A stretch of 64,000 nucleotides of DNA from Desulfuromonadaceae bacterium. GTDB lineage: Bacteria; Desulfobacterota; Desulfuromonadia; Geobacterales; Pseudopelobacteraceae. Below, one piece after another: positions 17,913-28,157 of this stretch (position 1 is the first letter of the stretch; the number at the start of each line of letters is the position of its first letter). The stretch lies in assembly GCA_028688955.1 (NCBI GenBank), contig JAQTXD010000002.1:62001-126000 (forward strand), in the 5' to 3' direction. The notes beneath the pieces are model-generated. The model ran no database searches. It worked only from the letters and a program-made list of their open reading frames with translations, and was not told where the DNA came from. A program made the translations under genes and the position numbers.

Positions 17913-18467
17913 ATGAAAAATGTATGTGCGGCACTTCTTTTAATTTTCCTGACATCCGGTCACTCACTCGCCCTGGAAGTAGCAGGCGTACAACTGGATC
18001 AGGTAGTCACGGTACATGGTCAGCAGCTGAAGTTGAACGGTTACGGCATACGTAAGAAGTTTTTTATCAAGGTGTACATCGGCTCGCTCTATGCGGCCAA
18101 ACGCTTTGTTAACGCCTCTGAGGCGTTTGGTGACAGTGGTGACAAATTGATCCGGATGAATTTTCTCCACTCGAAAGTGGAAAAAGAAAAGATACTTGAG
18201 GCCTTCAGTGACGGCTTTACCAATAACTCGCCCGACTTGTCCGCTGCGCCTGAGGTGAAAAAGTTCCTTTCTCTCTTCAGCGCAGATTTCAATCGTGGTG
18301 ATGTCGTCGACTTAACTCTTTCGGCCGGCGGCAGTGTCACCGTGAGCCACAATGGAAAGACACTCGGAACGGTTGCATCCGCCAGACTCGCGAAGGGAGT
18401 TCTCGCCATCTATCTTGGCGAGAAACCTGCTGATGAATCATTGAAGAGAGGGATGCTCGGCAACTAA
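17913..18467 (+). CDS. Secreted chalcone-isomerase-fold protein
   Basis: A 184-residue exported protein of the chalcone isomerase-like family (CHI-like, Pfam Chalcone_3 group). The signal peptide is MKNVCAALLLIFLTSGHSLA, followed by the typical beginning EVAGVQLDQVVTVHGQQLKL and then GYGIRKKFFIKVYIGSLY. In plants the related FAP proteins bind fatty acids; the bacterial forms are periplasmic and poorly characterised. The start at 17913 is chosen over the ATG overlapping the previous stop because it begins the signal peptide and has AAAGGGA upstream. Fatty-acid binding in the periplasm would fit the operon but is inference. Confidence 0.8.
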   Translation: MKNVCAALLLIFLTSGHSLALEVAGVQLDQVVTVHGQQLKLNGYGIRKKFFIKVYIGSLYAAKRFVNASEAFGDSGDKLIRMNFLHSKVEKEKILEAFSDGFTNNSPDLSAAPEVKKFLSLFSADFNRGDVVDLTLSAGGSVTVSHNGKTLGTVASARLAKGVLAIYLGEKPADESLKRGMLGN

Positions 18468-18488
18468 TATCCAAGGAGTTCAATCATC

Positions 18489-18878
18489 ATGGCTCAAACA
18501 TTCTCCACTCCTATTGAACTGCGTTTTTCCGATCTTGACCTGTATGGTCACGTGAACAGCGTCGTCTATTTCAGTTATCTCGAGACTGCCCGGCTCAAGC
18601 TGTTCAAAGGTTTTTTTAACGATCTGACGAAGAAAAATATTTTTACGCTGGTTGCCCGGTCCGAATGTGATTACAAACTGCCGATCCTGCTTGATGACGA
18701 ATTGATAGTTTCCGTGACCGTAACCAGAATCGGCACAACCAGCTTTGATCTCAGCTACCACCTTCATGACGGAGCGGATAAAACCTATGCCACCGCATCT
18801 ACAACCATGGTCTGTTTCGATAACACCAGGAAAGTCGCGGTAGCGGTACCGGAATGCATACGTTCCATGGGAGAGTAA
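18489..18878 (+). CDS. Hot-dog-fold acyl-CoA thioesterase (YbgC / 4HBT type)
   Basis: A 129-residue single-domain thioesterase. The 4HBT signature is clear: RFSDLDLYGHVNSVVYFSYLE, with the catalytic Asp in the DLDLYGHVN block. It hydrolyses acyl-CoA thioesters in the cytoplasm. In a degradation operon it could relieve CoA trapping or recycle dead-end acyl-CoAs. AAGGAG lies ten bases upstream of the start; the next gene begins three bases after its stop. Confidence 0.88.
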   Translation: MAQTFSTPIELRFSDLDLYGHVNSVVYFSYLETARLKLFKGFFNDLTKKNIFTLVARSECDYKLPILLDDELIVSVTVTRIGTTSFDLSYHLHDGADKTYATASTTMVCFDNTRKVAVAVPECIRSMGE

Positions 18879-18881
18879 AAC

Positions 18882-19657
18882 ATGAATAGCGCTGATCTGG
18901 TTCTAACAGAGCTTGAGGACAGTATCCTGACAATACGGATCAATCGCCCCGGGAAAAAGAATGCCCTTAATACCGCAATGTACGGCATTCTGGCAGAGGC
19001 ACTGCAGCGGGCCGACCATGAACCCGCCATACGTGCTGTTCTACTCACCGGCTGTGACGACAGTTTCACCAGCGGTAACGACATCGCCGACTTTGTCAAC
19101 TTTCCACCAACCGGCCCGGATAGCCCGGTGCTCCGTTTTATGCACGCCATCATCGGGGCAGAGACTCCGATAATTGCCGCCGTCAGCGGTGCTGCCGTCG
19201 GTGTCGGGACGACGCTGCTACTCCATTGCGATCTCGTGTATGCGGCTGCCACCGCGACCTTCCAGATGCCGTTTGTCAGCCTCGGTTTGTGCCCGGAAGC
19301 CGGCTCGACGCTGCTGTTGCCGCAACTGGTGGGACACCAGCGCGCTTCGGAACTGCTGCTGCTCGGCGAATCTTTCTCTGCGGCACGTGCCGAACAGTTG
19401 GGAATAGTTACCGCAGTCGTGCCGCCGGAAGATCTCCTCCGGACAGCCCGCAGCAAAGCCATGCAGCTGGCGGCACAACCTGCGGCAGCGGTCCGGCTGA
19501 CCAAATCACTTCTCAAACGGGGAAATACCTCGCACCTTCAGGAAACGACCCGCTTGAAATCAGCTGTTTCCTTGAACGGCTCACCTCTCCCGAGGCGCGG
19601 GAAGCGTTGCAGGCCTTCATGGAGCGAAGAAAACCGGACTTTTCAAAATTTGACTGA
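18882..19657 (+). pseudogene. Enoyl-CoA hydratase/isomerase family gene, 3' end frameshifted
   Basis: Crotonase-fold enzyme of the enoyl-CoA hydratase/isomerase family. The first 223 or so codons are intact, with INRPGKKNALNTAMY, FTSGNDIADF and VSGAAVGVGTTLLLHCDL, the oxyanion-hole region. Near 19551-19556 the frame changes: the expected C-terminal motif LERLTSPEAREALQAFMERR, usual in this subfamily, is found in another frame and ends at 19657. One extra base near the CGCTTG would restore it. As the sequence stands, translation continues to 19700 with an unrelated tail of about 49 residues. This is either a real recent mutation or a sequencing error. The C-terminal helix lost is part of the trimer interface, so function may be reduced. 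Confidence 0.8.
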
Positions 19658-19720
19658 ATCTTTTCATCGGCAGGATATATCTGCAGCAGGGTGTTTTTAA
19701 GGACGGTGTACACTGTTGAT

Positions 19721-21031
19721 TCAATTACTGCCTGACTCCCCCGCAACACCCATCGCCCACAGATAGGTAACCTGCGCCACAGAGAAGTCACGCTGCGCCT
19801 TTGCCAGGTTGCTTCTGGCCTGGAGCAGATTCAATTGTGCGTCATCAACTTCCAGTCTGATTTTCACGCCGAATTCATAGCCTTTTTCCGCCATCAGGAC
19901 AAGTCGCTCTGCCTGCGTAACGGTGCCGGCAAGTGCGGCAACAATTTCGGCCGCCTCATGGTACGAAAAATCAGCCTGCCGGACCTCAAGTGCGATAGAA
20001 TCAATCAGCTTGGCTTCTTCGACCTGCTTTGTCCTCAAATCACTCTTCGCCTGAGTTACTCTGCCACTGGTACGGAGGCCGTCAAAGAAGGGAAATGTTG
20101 CGTAGAAACCGACATTCCAGGCAGCCCCCTCAGCATCACGAACCGGCCCGGGATCATTGAGGTTAGCCCAATGCCAGCCAACACCGCCTTTCAGGTCGAG
20201 GCGCGGTTTGTTCTCTGCAGTGGCGATGGTAACCAGCTCATTATAAATTCCGAGGCGCAACCGCAGGTCTGACAGCTCCGGGCGGCGCTTAACGGCAATT
20301 TTCAGCGCTTCGTCATATGTGGTTGCAGGAAGCGTAAGGCTTGCCGGAGCTTCAGGAGATCCGGTCACGTCGACCTCGTCAGCCCCCATGGCAAGCAGAA
20401 ACCGAAGCTTTTCACGGGCCAGTCGCACGCTGTTTTCGGAGCGGATGACTTCCGGCAGAGTGTTTTCCAATGTCACCCTGGCAGCAAGTATGTCATAATC
20501 AGTCGCAACGCCGGCATCGAATTTCCGGGAGGCCTCGTCAAGATGACGCTGCTTTTGTGAGCGGTTTTCCTGTGCCAGGCGGCTCAGTTCCCGCGCCAGC
20601 AGGACATCGTGATAGGCGGTGACAACGTCACGATACGCGGCCTGACGGTACAGACGCAACTGTTCGTCGGCTGTTTTCAGTCCAACTTCGGCGGCACGGA
20701 TGGCAGCATTCAATTTGCCCCAGGTATAGAGCGGCTGAGTGAGCGTCAGGTCAACGGCACGACCAAACTGGCGCTGGGCAGGAATTCCGGTGACGCCCTG
20801 GCTGCCATCCTTTGAAAACTGGGCGGCAGCATTAAGCGATAGCTGCGGCAGCGCGGCAGCCCGTTCCTCCATATATTTACCCTGGACATACTGCCCGTAT
20901 TCCCGGGCTTTTTCTATGTCGCGGTTTTTGTCCATGGCAACGGCAATTGCCTGATCCAGCGTCAAGACCTTCGTCTCAGCACTGCAAACTACCGGAATAC
21001 ATATCAACAGAACCACCCAAACATAGTTCAT
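19721..21031 (-). CDS. TolC-family outer membrane efflux channel
   Basis: A 436-residue outer membrane factor that would provide the exit duct of a tripartite pump. The signal peptide (MNYVWVVLLICIPVVCS) is followed by the first OEP repeat beginning TLDQAIAVAMDKNRDIEKA. Long helical stretches and a second repeat (TYDEALKIAVKRRPEL) follow, as in TolC. The start at 21031 has AAGGAG upstream. It is the last gene of the efflux operon, 16 bases after pabBC, and is convergent with the enoyl-CoA hydratase gene. Confidence 0.9.
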   Translation of the reverse strand: MNYVWVVLLICIPVVCSAETKVLTLDQAIAVAMDKNRDIEKAREYGQYVQGKYMEERAAALPQLSLNAAAQFSKDGSQGVTGIPAQRQFGRAVDLTLTQPLYTWGKLNAAIRAAEVGLKTADEQLRLYRQAAYRDVVTAYHDVLLARELSRLAQENRSQKQRHLDEASRKFDAGVATDYDILAARVTLENTLPEVIRSENSVRLAREKLRFLLAMGADEVDVTGSPEAPASLTLPATTYDEALKIAVKRRPELSDLRLRLGIYNELVTIATAENKPRLDLKGGVGWHWANLNDPGPVRDAEGAAWNVGFYATFPFFDGLRTSGRVTQAKSDLRTKQVEEAKLIDSIALEVRQADFSYHEAAEIVAALAGTVTQAERLVLMAEKGYEFGVKIRLEVDDAQLNLLQARSNLAKAQRDFSVAQVTYLWAMGVAGESGSN

Positions 21032-21047
21032 TGCCGCACATCTCCTT

Positions 21048-22793
21048 TCAAATAACCACACACGGGCGCCAGCCGCGCACCGAATTAATCAGCCACACTT
21101 CAGCAGCCCTCTTCAGGTCGGCGGGGTAGAGAATCCGTTCCGCAATTGTTCCCTTTTCAAGCAGCTCTTCACGCAGGACACCCGGCAGCAGGCCGCACGC
21201 CAGCGCGGGGGTCACAAGGCGGCCATCCAGCTTCACCACCAGTGAATGATAGCTCCCTTCGGTTAACTGACCATGTTCGTTGAGCAGTATTACCTCGTCA
21301 CAGTCGGGACATGACGCTCTCGCTTCGTTGAATATTTCTCTGCAGGATGTCTTGTGATAGCGAAAGCTGTCGGTTGAATTAATCCGAATGCAACTGATAC
21401 CTACGCGCAGTACACGAGATGTTTCTATCAACGTTTCAGAGTCAGATTCTACAGAACCGTCAGCACCCAGGAGAAGGCGTACCTTACACGGTTTGTTTGT
21501 CTGCGCAGCATGGTTTGAAAGCGTCTGCCGTATTTTTTCCGCGTCCCACGCAAACCCGAAGTACTCAGCAGAGGCCTTTAATCGTGCCAGGTGACGATCC
21601 AGTAACGTGTAGGCTCCGCTCTCCTCCAGCCGTAACGACTCTATCAGGCGGAAATCATGCCCCTGCTGATTGACAAACGCTCCCTTGCTCAAATATTCGT
21701 CATATTCCGAAGGTGCTTCTGAATCCCATGTAACAGCACTCCCGACACCCATTGTCAGCAGGCTGTTCTGCCTGTCAAGAAGAAGCGTGCGAATTGCAAC
21801 TGAAAAGACAGCCTCCCCACCGGGAGCAACACAGCCAATCGCCCCGCAATATACACCACGAGGGTTCCCTTCAATTTCGGCGATGATTTCCATACTGCGC
21901 CGTTTAGGGGCTCCGGTTACCGAACCGCAGGGGAAAAGGGCTCGAAAAATATCCGTCAAACACGTACCTGATTGGAGGTGTGCCGAAACAGAGGAGGTCA
22001 TCTGATGCACGGTGGGATAGGTTTCTATTTCAAACAGCGCATCCACTGATACGGAGCCGGTTTCCGCCACAATGCCGAGATCGTTGCGCAACAGATCAAC
22101 GATCATCAGGTTTTCCGCTCTCTCCTTGCCATTGTTACGCATCCGTTCAATGGCATCGATGTCTTCGCCGGCCCAGCGCCCGCGACGGGCGGTTCCCTTC
22201 ATTGGACGGGTGCTGATACAACCGTTTTTCAGGGAAAAGAACAATTCCGGTGATGCGGAAAGAATGGCGAAACGGCCGATATCCAGGTACGCACAAAACG
22301 GCGATTGCTGCGCTAATGCGATGTGGGTATAGAGCTCGTGGTCATTTCCGGTGAAAGTTTCCTGCAGTGAAAAAGTATGATTTACCTGATAACAATCACC
22401 GGCGGCAATGTACCTGCGGATTCGCGCGACATCTGCACTGTACTGATCAATGTTTCTCGACGCTTCCAGGGTGATTTCAGGCGACGTCGCGAGATGCCCC
22501 CTTTCGGAGGTAATCGTACTCCGTTCACGAAAGAGTGCGAACCAGACCAGCGGCAGCCCTTCGAGATGCGGAACAGATGGCAAATCAGGGTTCAGTACTG
22601 GGGCCGCTTCATAGGCAACGAACCCCGCCGCATAGAGACCATCAGCAGCGGCCTGCTCAACCTGCTTCAAAACACCGGGAACTTCTCCATGGCAGGAGGC
22701 GGCGACAGTCATAACATACCCGTCAAATCGCCATGAAGAGGAGTAATGCCCACTGACGAACGAATCAAAGAAGATTGCGGGAGCTTCAGGCAT
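21048..22793 (-). CDS. pabBC: Fused aminodeoxychorismate synthase component I / 4-amino-4-deoxychorismate lyase
   Basis: A 581-residue fusion that makes p-aminobenzoate for folate. Residues about 1-360 are the chorismate-binding PabB part, with ENLMIVDLLRND, GSVTGAPKRRSMEII near 296 and the AIGCVAPGGEAVFSVAIRT block. Residues from about 370 are a fold-type IV PLP lyase (PabC) with the candidate PLP lysine in YHKTSCREIFNEAR and the LTEGSYHSLVVKLDGRLVTP segment. The glutamine amidotransferase subunit PabA is not in the window. Its ATG overlaps the RND pump stop by eight bases and it is followed by the TolC gene, so a folate enzyme is embedded in an efflux operon. Confidence 0.92.
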   Translation of the reverse strand: MPEAPAIFFDSFVSGHYSSSWRFDGYVMTVAASCHGEVPGVLKQVEQAAADGLYAAGFVAYEAAPVLNPDLPSVPHLEGLPLVWFALFRERSTITSERGHLATSPEITLEASRNIDQYSADVARIRRYIAAGDCYQVNHTFSLQETFTGNDHELYTHIALAQQSPFCAYLDIGRFAILSASPELFFSLKNGCISTRPMKGTARRGRWAGEDIDAIERMRNNGKERAENLMIVDLLRNDLGIVAETGSVSVDALFEIETYPTVHQMTSSVSAHLQSGTCLTDIFRALFPCGSVTGAPKRRSMEIIAEIEGNPRGVYCGAIGCVAPGGEAVFSVAIRTLLLDRQNSLLTMGVGSAVTWDSEAPSEYDEYLSKGAFVNQQGHDFRLIESLRLEESGAYTLLDRHLARLKASAEYFGFAWDAEKIRQTLSNHAAQTNKPCKVRLLLGADGSVESDSETLIETSRVLRVGISCIRINSTDSFRYHKTSCREIFNEARASCPDCDEVILLNEHGQLTEGSYHSLVVKLDGRLVTPALACGLLPGVLREELLEKGTIAERILYPADLKRAAEVWLINSVRGWRPCVVI

Positions 22794-25700
22794 TATTTCC
22801 TTTCCATCTGCGTTTCATCCAGCTTCCCAGATCATCCATCAGTGTGTACATGACCGGCACCACCAGCAACGTAAGCATGGTCGATGTCAACAAACCACCC
22901 ACCACAGCACGGGCCATCGGTGCACGCCCTTCAGCTCCGGCACCGAGCGCCAGAAAAAGCGGCATCATGCCGAATATCATTGCCAGTGTTGTCATAATGA
23001 TCGGACGGAGACGGGTGCGACCGGCGAGAATGACCGCTTCACGACGCCTCATGCCATCCCGGCGCTGCAGTACCTTGGCATAATCAACCAACAGAATGGC
23101 ATTCTTGGTCACCAGCCCCATCAGCATGATCAGACCGATCAGCGACATGATGTTGATCGTGTCGCCGGTCAGTTTGAGCATGCCGGCCATGCCGACGATG
23201 GAGAGCGGCAGGGAAAGCATGATGGCAAGCGGCTCGAAGAGTGATTCAAACTGGGCGGCGAGAATCAGGTACACAAAGAGTACCGCCAGCAGTAGCGACT
23301 CGCCCATGTAGCCGAATGATTCCGCCATATCTTCGGCCTCCCCCGACAGGTTGATTGAATAGCCCGGCGGCATGTTGATCCGCCGGGAAGCCGCCTCAAC
23401 GTACTTGGCGGCCGTGCCGATCGGCAGACGGTCGAGATTGGCACTGACCGTCACCTGGCGGGCAAGGTCGCGGCGGTTTATCTCCGTTGGTGAGGCAGCC
23501 ACCACGGTACTTGTCAGACTGGATAGGGGTATTAATTTGACACCACCGCTGCCGTCGGGAACGGACACCTTTAGATCCAGCACCTGTGCAGCATTCTGTC
23601 GCAGATGAGCAGGGAGGCGAACACGCAGATTAACCGCATCGCCATCCTCATCTTCAAACGTGGAAATATCCTCGCCACCAACCAGGCGGCCGACGGCACC
23701 GACGATGTCGCTGGTGGTAACGCCGGCAGAGAGCGCTCTATCCCGGTCCACCCGCATGCGGTATTCGGGAATATCATTTTCCAGAGTCATGGACAGATCA
23801 ACGATTCCGCGAACTTTGTAGAGTTCATCTTTCAAGCGAATGCCGATCTGCTTGAGGACAACGAGGTCATCACCCTTGAGATTGATATTGAGCGGTTTTT
23901 GGGATCCGCCAATTTGTCCGACCTCTTCAATGGAGAAGGTAATTCCGGCAATTTTCTGCAACCGCTCCCGTACTTCCCGCTGCAGCAGAAATTGGTTCTT
24001 TGAACGTAAATGCCGCTCCTTGAGCTTCACATACAGCAATCCATCCCGCACCGTGCCGCTATCCCCCGCACCAATCGTTGCATAGGTATGATCAACCTCA
24101 GGCGCGACTTTCACCGCGGCAAGAACGGCGTTCAAGCGGTTCTCTGTTTCTGCAATTGAAGCGTCCGGCGCCGTTTTGAATGAGATCTGATACTCCCCCT
24201 TGTCTTCAGGCGCCATAAACGATGACTCCAGGCTGCCAAAAATAATGATTCCGGCGGTAAAGGCGGCACCTGCCAGTACCATGACACTTTTGCGGTGGTC
24301 CAGTGCCCAGGCGATGGCACCACGGTATTTATCAGCACTTCTGTCAAACCAGGAGTTGAACAGCTCCAAATACCGGGCGACCCCCTTGCGCTTTCCCTGC
24401 ATATGAATCGAGGGATCATGCCAGCGGGAGGAGAGCATCGGATCAAGCGTGAAGGAAACGAACAGTGACACCAACACGGCAAAGGCGACACTGATGCCGA
24501 ACTGGTAGAAGAAGCGCCCGACGATCCCTTTCATAAACGCCACCGGTATAAATACGGCAATGATCGACATTGAGGTGGCGAACACCGCCAGTCCGATCTC
24601 TGATGTACCGAATCGGGCCGCCTCCATGTGATCCTTGCCCATCTCCAGGTGCCGAACAATATTTTCCCGCACGACAATAGCGTCGTCGATCAGCATACCT
24701 ATGGCAAGAGAGAGGGCCATCAGAGTCATGACATTAAGCGTCATACCGAGGGCATTCATGATGATGAACGAGGAGATGACCGAAATCGGCAGGGTAATGC
24801 CGGTGATCACCGTCGATCTCCAGGAGTTGATGAAGCAGAAGACAATCAGCACCGTCAGAATGCCGCCGATCAGCAGGGTTTCCTTCACATCTGCCAGTGA
24901 TTCACGGGTCATGATCGAGCCGTCACGCACAAGTGACAGCGTTACCCCGGGCGGCAGTTCTTTCTGAACTTTGGCCATAACCTTCTTGACCGTGTCAACC
25001 AGCTCGACCTGATTCCCGCCTGACTGTTTGTAAATATCGAGGCCGATGGCCGGTCTGCCGTTTACCAGCGCTGTCCTGCGTTTTTCCTCAATGCCGTCAT
25101 TTACCTGTGCCACCTCGCCAAGAGTGATCGGGCGGCCGTTCCTCTGGGCTACGGTCATCAGACGGTACTGGTCAACCCGGTCAGGTTTTCCCTCTATTCG
25201 GAGCGGATATTCCGCATTTCCTCTGGTTATCCGCCCGAGCGGTGTATTGGTATTTTCGGAGCGGATACCGGCTACAATGTCGTTCACTCCCAACAAAAGT
25301 GCATCCAATCGCGTGGGATCAAGATCAATCGTTACTTCACGCTTCTGACCTCCGACCATATCAACTTTACCGACGCCGGCAACACTCTCGAATCGTTTTT
25401 TTACCTTCTTCTCAACAAGAGTTGTCAGCTCTCGGGGAGACATGATTGTCGATTCAACTGCCAAAGCGGCAATCGGTGCGGCATTAAAGTCCAGTTTCTG
25501 GATAATTGGCTCATCAATGGCAGTGGGCATTGTTCCACGAATGGAAGAGATCTTTGCCCGAACCTCCTGTGCAGCGTCGTTAACCTTTTCCTCCAGCCTG
25601 AACTGGATAACAACCGTAGACACCCCCTCACGGGAGGTAGAAAAGACATGTTTCACTCCGGCGATTTGGTTGACCGACTCCTCGATGCGCTTGGATACTT

Positions 25701-25884
25701 CCCGCTCAACAGTTTCAGGAGAAGCACCCGCGAACGTGGTGACAACTGAAATAATCGGGAACTCGACATTGGGGAACATTTCGACAGACAGACGCCGATA
25801 GGAAAAAATACCGAGAATTACGAGAGCCAGAATCATAACCGTTGCAAAGATCGGGCGTTTAATAGAGGTGTTGGAGAGAATCAT
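22786..25884 (-). CDS. RND-family efflux pump, AcrB/HAE1 type
   Basis: A 1,032-residue inner membrane proton-driven exporter. It begins with the typical [22 protein letters not shown] helix, shows the duplicated RND organisation (two sets of periplasmic loops and membrane bundles), and ends with [19 protein letters not shown] and [13 protein letters not shown], which are hallmark sequences of the last helices. The genes for a lipoprotein membrane fusion protein upstream and a TolC channel downstream complete the pump. The HAE1 type exports hydrophobic or amphiphilic compounds; the actual substrate is not evident. The start lies 15 bases after the fusion protein stop. Confidence 0.94.
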   Translation of the reverse strand: MILSNTSIKRPIFATVMILALVILGIFSYRRLSVEMFPNVEFPIISVVTTFAGASPETVEREVSKRIEESVNQIAGVKHVFSTSREGVSTVVIQFRLEEKVNDAAQEVRAKISSIRGTMPTAIDEPIIQKLDFNAAPIAALAVESTIMSPRELTTLVEKKVKKRFESVAGVGKVDMVGGQKREVTIDLDPTRLDALLLGVNDIVAGIRSENTNTPLGRITRGNAEYPLRIEGKPDRVDQYRLMTVAQRNGRPITLGEVAQVNDGIEEKRRTALVNGRPAIGLDIYKQSGGNQVELVDTVKKVMAKVQKELPPGVTLSLVRDGSIMTRESLADVKETLLIGGILTVLIVFCFINSWRSTVITGITLPISVISSFIIMNALGMTLNVMTLMALSLAIGMLIDDAIVVRENIVRHLEMGKDHMEAARFGTSEIGLAVFATSMSIIAVFIPVAFMKGIVGRFFYQFGISVAFAVLVSLFVSFTLDPMLSSRWHDPSIHMQGKRKGVARYLELFNSWFDRSADKYRGAIAWALDHRKSVMVLAGAAFTAGIIIFGSLESSFMAPEDKGEYQISFKTAPDASIAETENRLNAVLAAVKVAPEVDHTYATIGAGDSGTVRDGLLYVKLKERHLRSKNQFLLQREVRERLQKIAGITFSIEEVGQIGGSQKPLNINLKGDDLVVLKQIGIRLKDELYKVRGIVDLSMTLENDIPEYRMRVDRDRALSAGVTTSDIVGAVGRLVGGEDISTFEDEDGDAVNLRVRLPAHLRQNAAQVLDLKVSVPDGSGGVKLIPLSSLTSTVVAASPTEINRRDLARQVTVSANLDRLPIGTAAKYVEAASRRINMPPGYSINLSGEAEDMAESFGYMGESLLLAVLFVYLILAAQFESLFEPLAIMLSLPLSIVGMAGMLKLTGDTINIMSLIGLIMLMGLVTKNAILLVDYAKVLQRRDGMRRREAVILAGRTRLRPIIMTTLAMIFGMMPLFLALGAGAEGRAPMARAVVGGLLTSTMLTLLVVPVMYTLMDDLGSWMKRRWKGNNA

Positions 25885-25899
25885 AAGTTCCTCATACGG

Positions 25900-27048
25900 T
25901 CATTTCGCTGTGGTGACGGCAACTTTGTCGCCTTCTTTCAGGTTGAATCCCCCTCTGACGACATACTGTTCTCCCTGTTTCAGGCCTGAAGCAATTTCGA
26001 TCATATCACCGGATACTGTGCCGCTCTGGATCTGACGGGTGTGTACGAGACTGTTTTCTATAACAAAGATGCTCCCTTTTTTTGCCTGTATATCAAAACC
26101 GTTTATCGCACTGCGCGGTACCTGCAGAACGTGTTCCCGGATTCCGGCAACGATGCGCCCTTTGGCAAAGAGTCCCCCTTTAAGTATTTCCGGGACATTG
26201 CGGACTTCGGCAATGACCTTCAATGAGCGGTCAGCCGGAGAAAGCTCCGGATTTATGTATTTTATTTTACCCGTAAAGATGCGACCAGGCAGCGAATCCA
26301 CGCTAAACTCCAGTGGCTGTCCGACTTTGACCCGTGCAGAATCCGCAGACGCAACGGTCACCGTCAGATTCAGCACGCTGTTGTCAACGATCCGGAAAAT
26401 CGGCCTCCCCGCGGCTGCATCACTGGCCAGATCGCCGACATTCACATCACGCAGGGCAACAATGCCGTCAATGGGTGCGACAACAAGACCCTTTGCCTTA
26501 CGTGCAAGCCCCTGACGGAACTCTTCTTCGCTCACGTTAATCTGTGCAGCAGCAACACCAATCCTTGCCCTGGCAGCTTCAGCTTCACTGCGGGCATCGT
26601 CAACAGCCTGCCTGGTAGCCAGTCCGGACTCTTGCAACTTGATAATCCGGGCAAATTCACGGTCGGCACGATGTGCGGCCACCTGCGTTTGAGCAAGATT
26701 CGCTTTGGCGGAAACGATGCCCGCCTCCGCCCGTTTGACCTGTGCTTCTGTTTCGGCAACATCGATGCGGATCAGCGGCTGTCCCTTCTTTACATGAACC
26801 CATTCCGACACCATAACCTGCTTCACCAACCCGGGAATCTGAGTCTTCACATCAACTGAAAACTTCGGTTCCAGGCTTCCGGTAACTTCAATACCGTCCA
26901 CTACACGTGACGCAGCGGCAGCAGAGGTTTCGACGGAAATCGGCGGCTTGGAAACCTGCTCAGGATTATTTTTCACATCATTTTTTCCGCAGGCACCGAT
27001 CGTAACCAGCATCTGGACGGACAATAACAGTGATACCAACCGTTTCAT
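25900..27048 (-). CDS. RND efflux membrane fusion (adaptor) lipoprotein
   Basis: A 382-residue periplasmic adaptor. The start MKRLVSLLLSV has AAGGAG seven bases upstream. The signal peptide ends in a lipobox-like TIGAC. The body shows a biotinyl-lipoyl half motif (VKKGQPLIRIDVAETEAQVKRAE), a long coiled-coil hairpin about 100-180, then the second lipoyl half and beta-barrel domains (VVAPIDGIVALRDVNVGDLAS). The gene begins 32 bases after flhB on the same strand, so flagellar transcripts may run into the efflux operon. Confidence 0.92.
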   Translation of the reverse strand: MKRLVSLLLSVQMLVTIGACGKNDVKNNPEQVSKPPISVETSAAAASRVVDGIEVTGSLEPKFSVDVKTQIPGLVKQVMVSEWVHVKKGQPLIRIDVAETEAQVKRAEAGIVSAKANLAQTQVAAHRADREFARIIKLQESGLATRQAVDDARSEAEAARARIGVAAAQINVSEEEFRQGLARKAKGLVVAPIDGIVALRDVNVGDLASDAAAGRPIFRIVDNSVLNLTVTVASADSARVKVGQPLEFSVDSLPGRIFTGKIKYINPELSPADRSLKVIAEVRNVPEILKGGLFAKGRIVAGIREHVLQVPRSAINGFDIQAKKGSIFVIENSLVHTRQIQSGTVSGDMIEIASGLKQGEQYVVRGGFNLKEGDKVAVTTAK

Positions 27049-27080
27049 TACACTGCTCCTTGGTTGTGTCATACAGCTCA

Positions 27081-28154
27081 TTAAACCTTACCTTTCAATT
27101 TGTAGACATACGCCAATACTTCTGCAACAGCCGCATACAGAGTCTCCGGTATCGGTTCGTTTTCCTTGACCTGATCGTACAGTTCACGGGCCAGAAAGCG
27201 GTTTTCAACCAGGGTGATACTGTGTTCCCGGGCGATTTTCTTGATCGCTTCCGCCATGATGTCCATCCCTTTGGCAAGGACAACCGGTGCGACCATTTTA
27301 TCCCGTTCATATTTGAGAGCAACAGCAAAGTGGGTCGGGTTGGTAATGACAACGTCTGCCAACGGAATTATTTTAGTCATGCGGCGGCGGGCAGCCTGAA
27401 ACTGCAACTTTTTGATCTTTCCCTTAACCTCCGGGTTGCCGTCCGACTCTTTGTGTTCGTCCTTTACTTCCTGCTTGGTCATTTTAAGATTTTCGATGTA
27501 GCGCCACTTGACATAGAGCATATCTATCAGGCCAAGGACGATCAGGATACCACAGGTATGGGTGACAATTTTGAATGCGATGTGGCCGACAAAATCGAAA
27601 ATTGTCTGAATATCCGCCTCAGCCAGAAAGGTGATATTCTGCATTTCATCCTTTATCACTCCGTAGGCAATCCAGCCGACAACAGCCAGCTTGAGAAGTG
27701 ATTTCAGCATTTCCACTGCAGCATCTTTATTAAAGAGACGCTTAAAGCCACTCAATGGATTAAGTTTTTTGAAATCGACCTTAAGCCGTGATGATCTGAA
27801 TTCGAGCCTGCCATTGTCCTGAACCAGACTTGAAAGCATTGCGGTCGCTATAATGGTCACAACCAGGGGAGCAAGTAAAAGTACGATTGTGCCACACAGC
27901 TTGAGAAGCAGTGCATACAGGTTGGCTTCGGTCATCTGAAAACTGGCCATGGTTGACAGAATCTTGACCGTACTCTCCTTAAGACCATCCATCATGAAAC
28001 TTCCGAAAATATACAGGCTGACGATACCCGTGAGCAGGGTAAGAGAAGACGTCAGCATCTGACTCATCGGCGGTGGGCCGTCCTCCCGGGATTTCTCCAG
28101 GCGTTTACCGGTAGGTTGTTCCGTTTTCGAGTGTTTGTCGGAATCTTCAGCCGT
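27081..28154 (-). CDS. flhB: Flagellar export switch protein FlhB, probable ACG start
   Basis: FlhB is the inner membrane component that switches flagellar export from rod/hook to filament substrates. With the proposed start it has 357 residues, the normal family length: a charged N-terminus, four membrane segments, and a cytoplasmic domain with the autocleavage motif NPTH (VVITNPTHFAVALKYE). The usual opening AEDSDKHSKTEQPTGKRLEKSRE is encoded in frame, but there is no ATG, GTG or TTG before it; the expected Met codon is ACG at 28152-28154. A run AAGGGGGGA sits about seven bases upstream. The frame is the same as fliR, closed by the fliR TGA at 28158-28160. The first canonical start would be the ATG at 28067, which would remove 29 conserved residues. 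Confidence 0.85.
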   Translation of the reverse strand, partial: TAEDSDKHSKTEQPTGKRLEKSREDGPPPMSQMLTSSLTLLTGIVSLYIFGSFMMDGLKESTVKILSTMASFQMTEANLYALLLKLCGTIVLLLAPLVVTIIATAMLSSLVQDNGRLEFRSSRLKVDFKKLNPLSGFKRLFNKDAAVEMLKSLLKLAVVGWIAYGVIKDEMQNITFLAEADIQTIFDFVGHIAFKIVTHTCGILIVLGLIDMLYVKWRYIENLKMTKQEVKDEHKESDGNPEVKGKIKKLQFQAARRRMTKIIPLADVVITNPTHFAVALKYERDKMVAPVVLAKGMDIMAEAIKKIAREHSITLVENRFLARELYDQVKENEPIPETLYAAVAEVLAYVYKLKGKV

Positions 28155-28157
28155 AGG

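Noticed and set aside
24980-25000. CTTGAC-GTCAA half-dyad resembling the lipid operator
   Set aside because: It is inside the RND pump coding sequence with a three-base spacer, not the six-base spacer of the operators.
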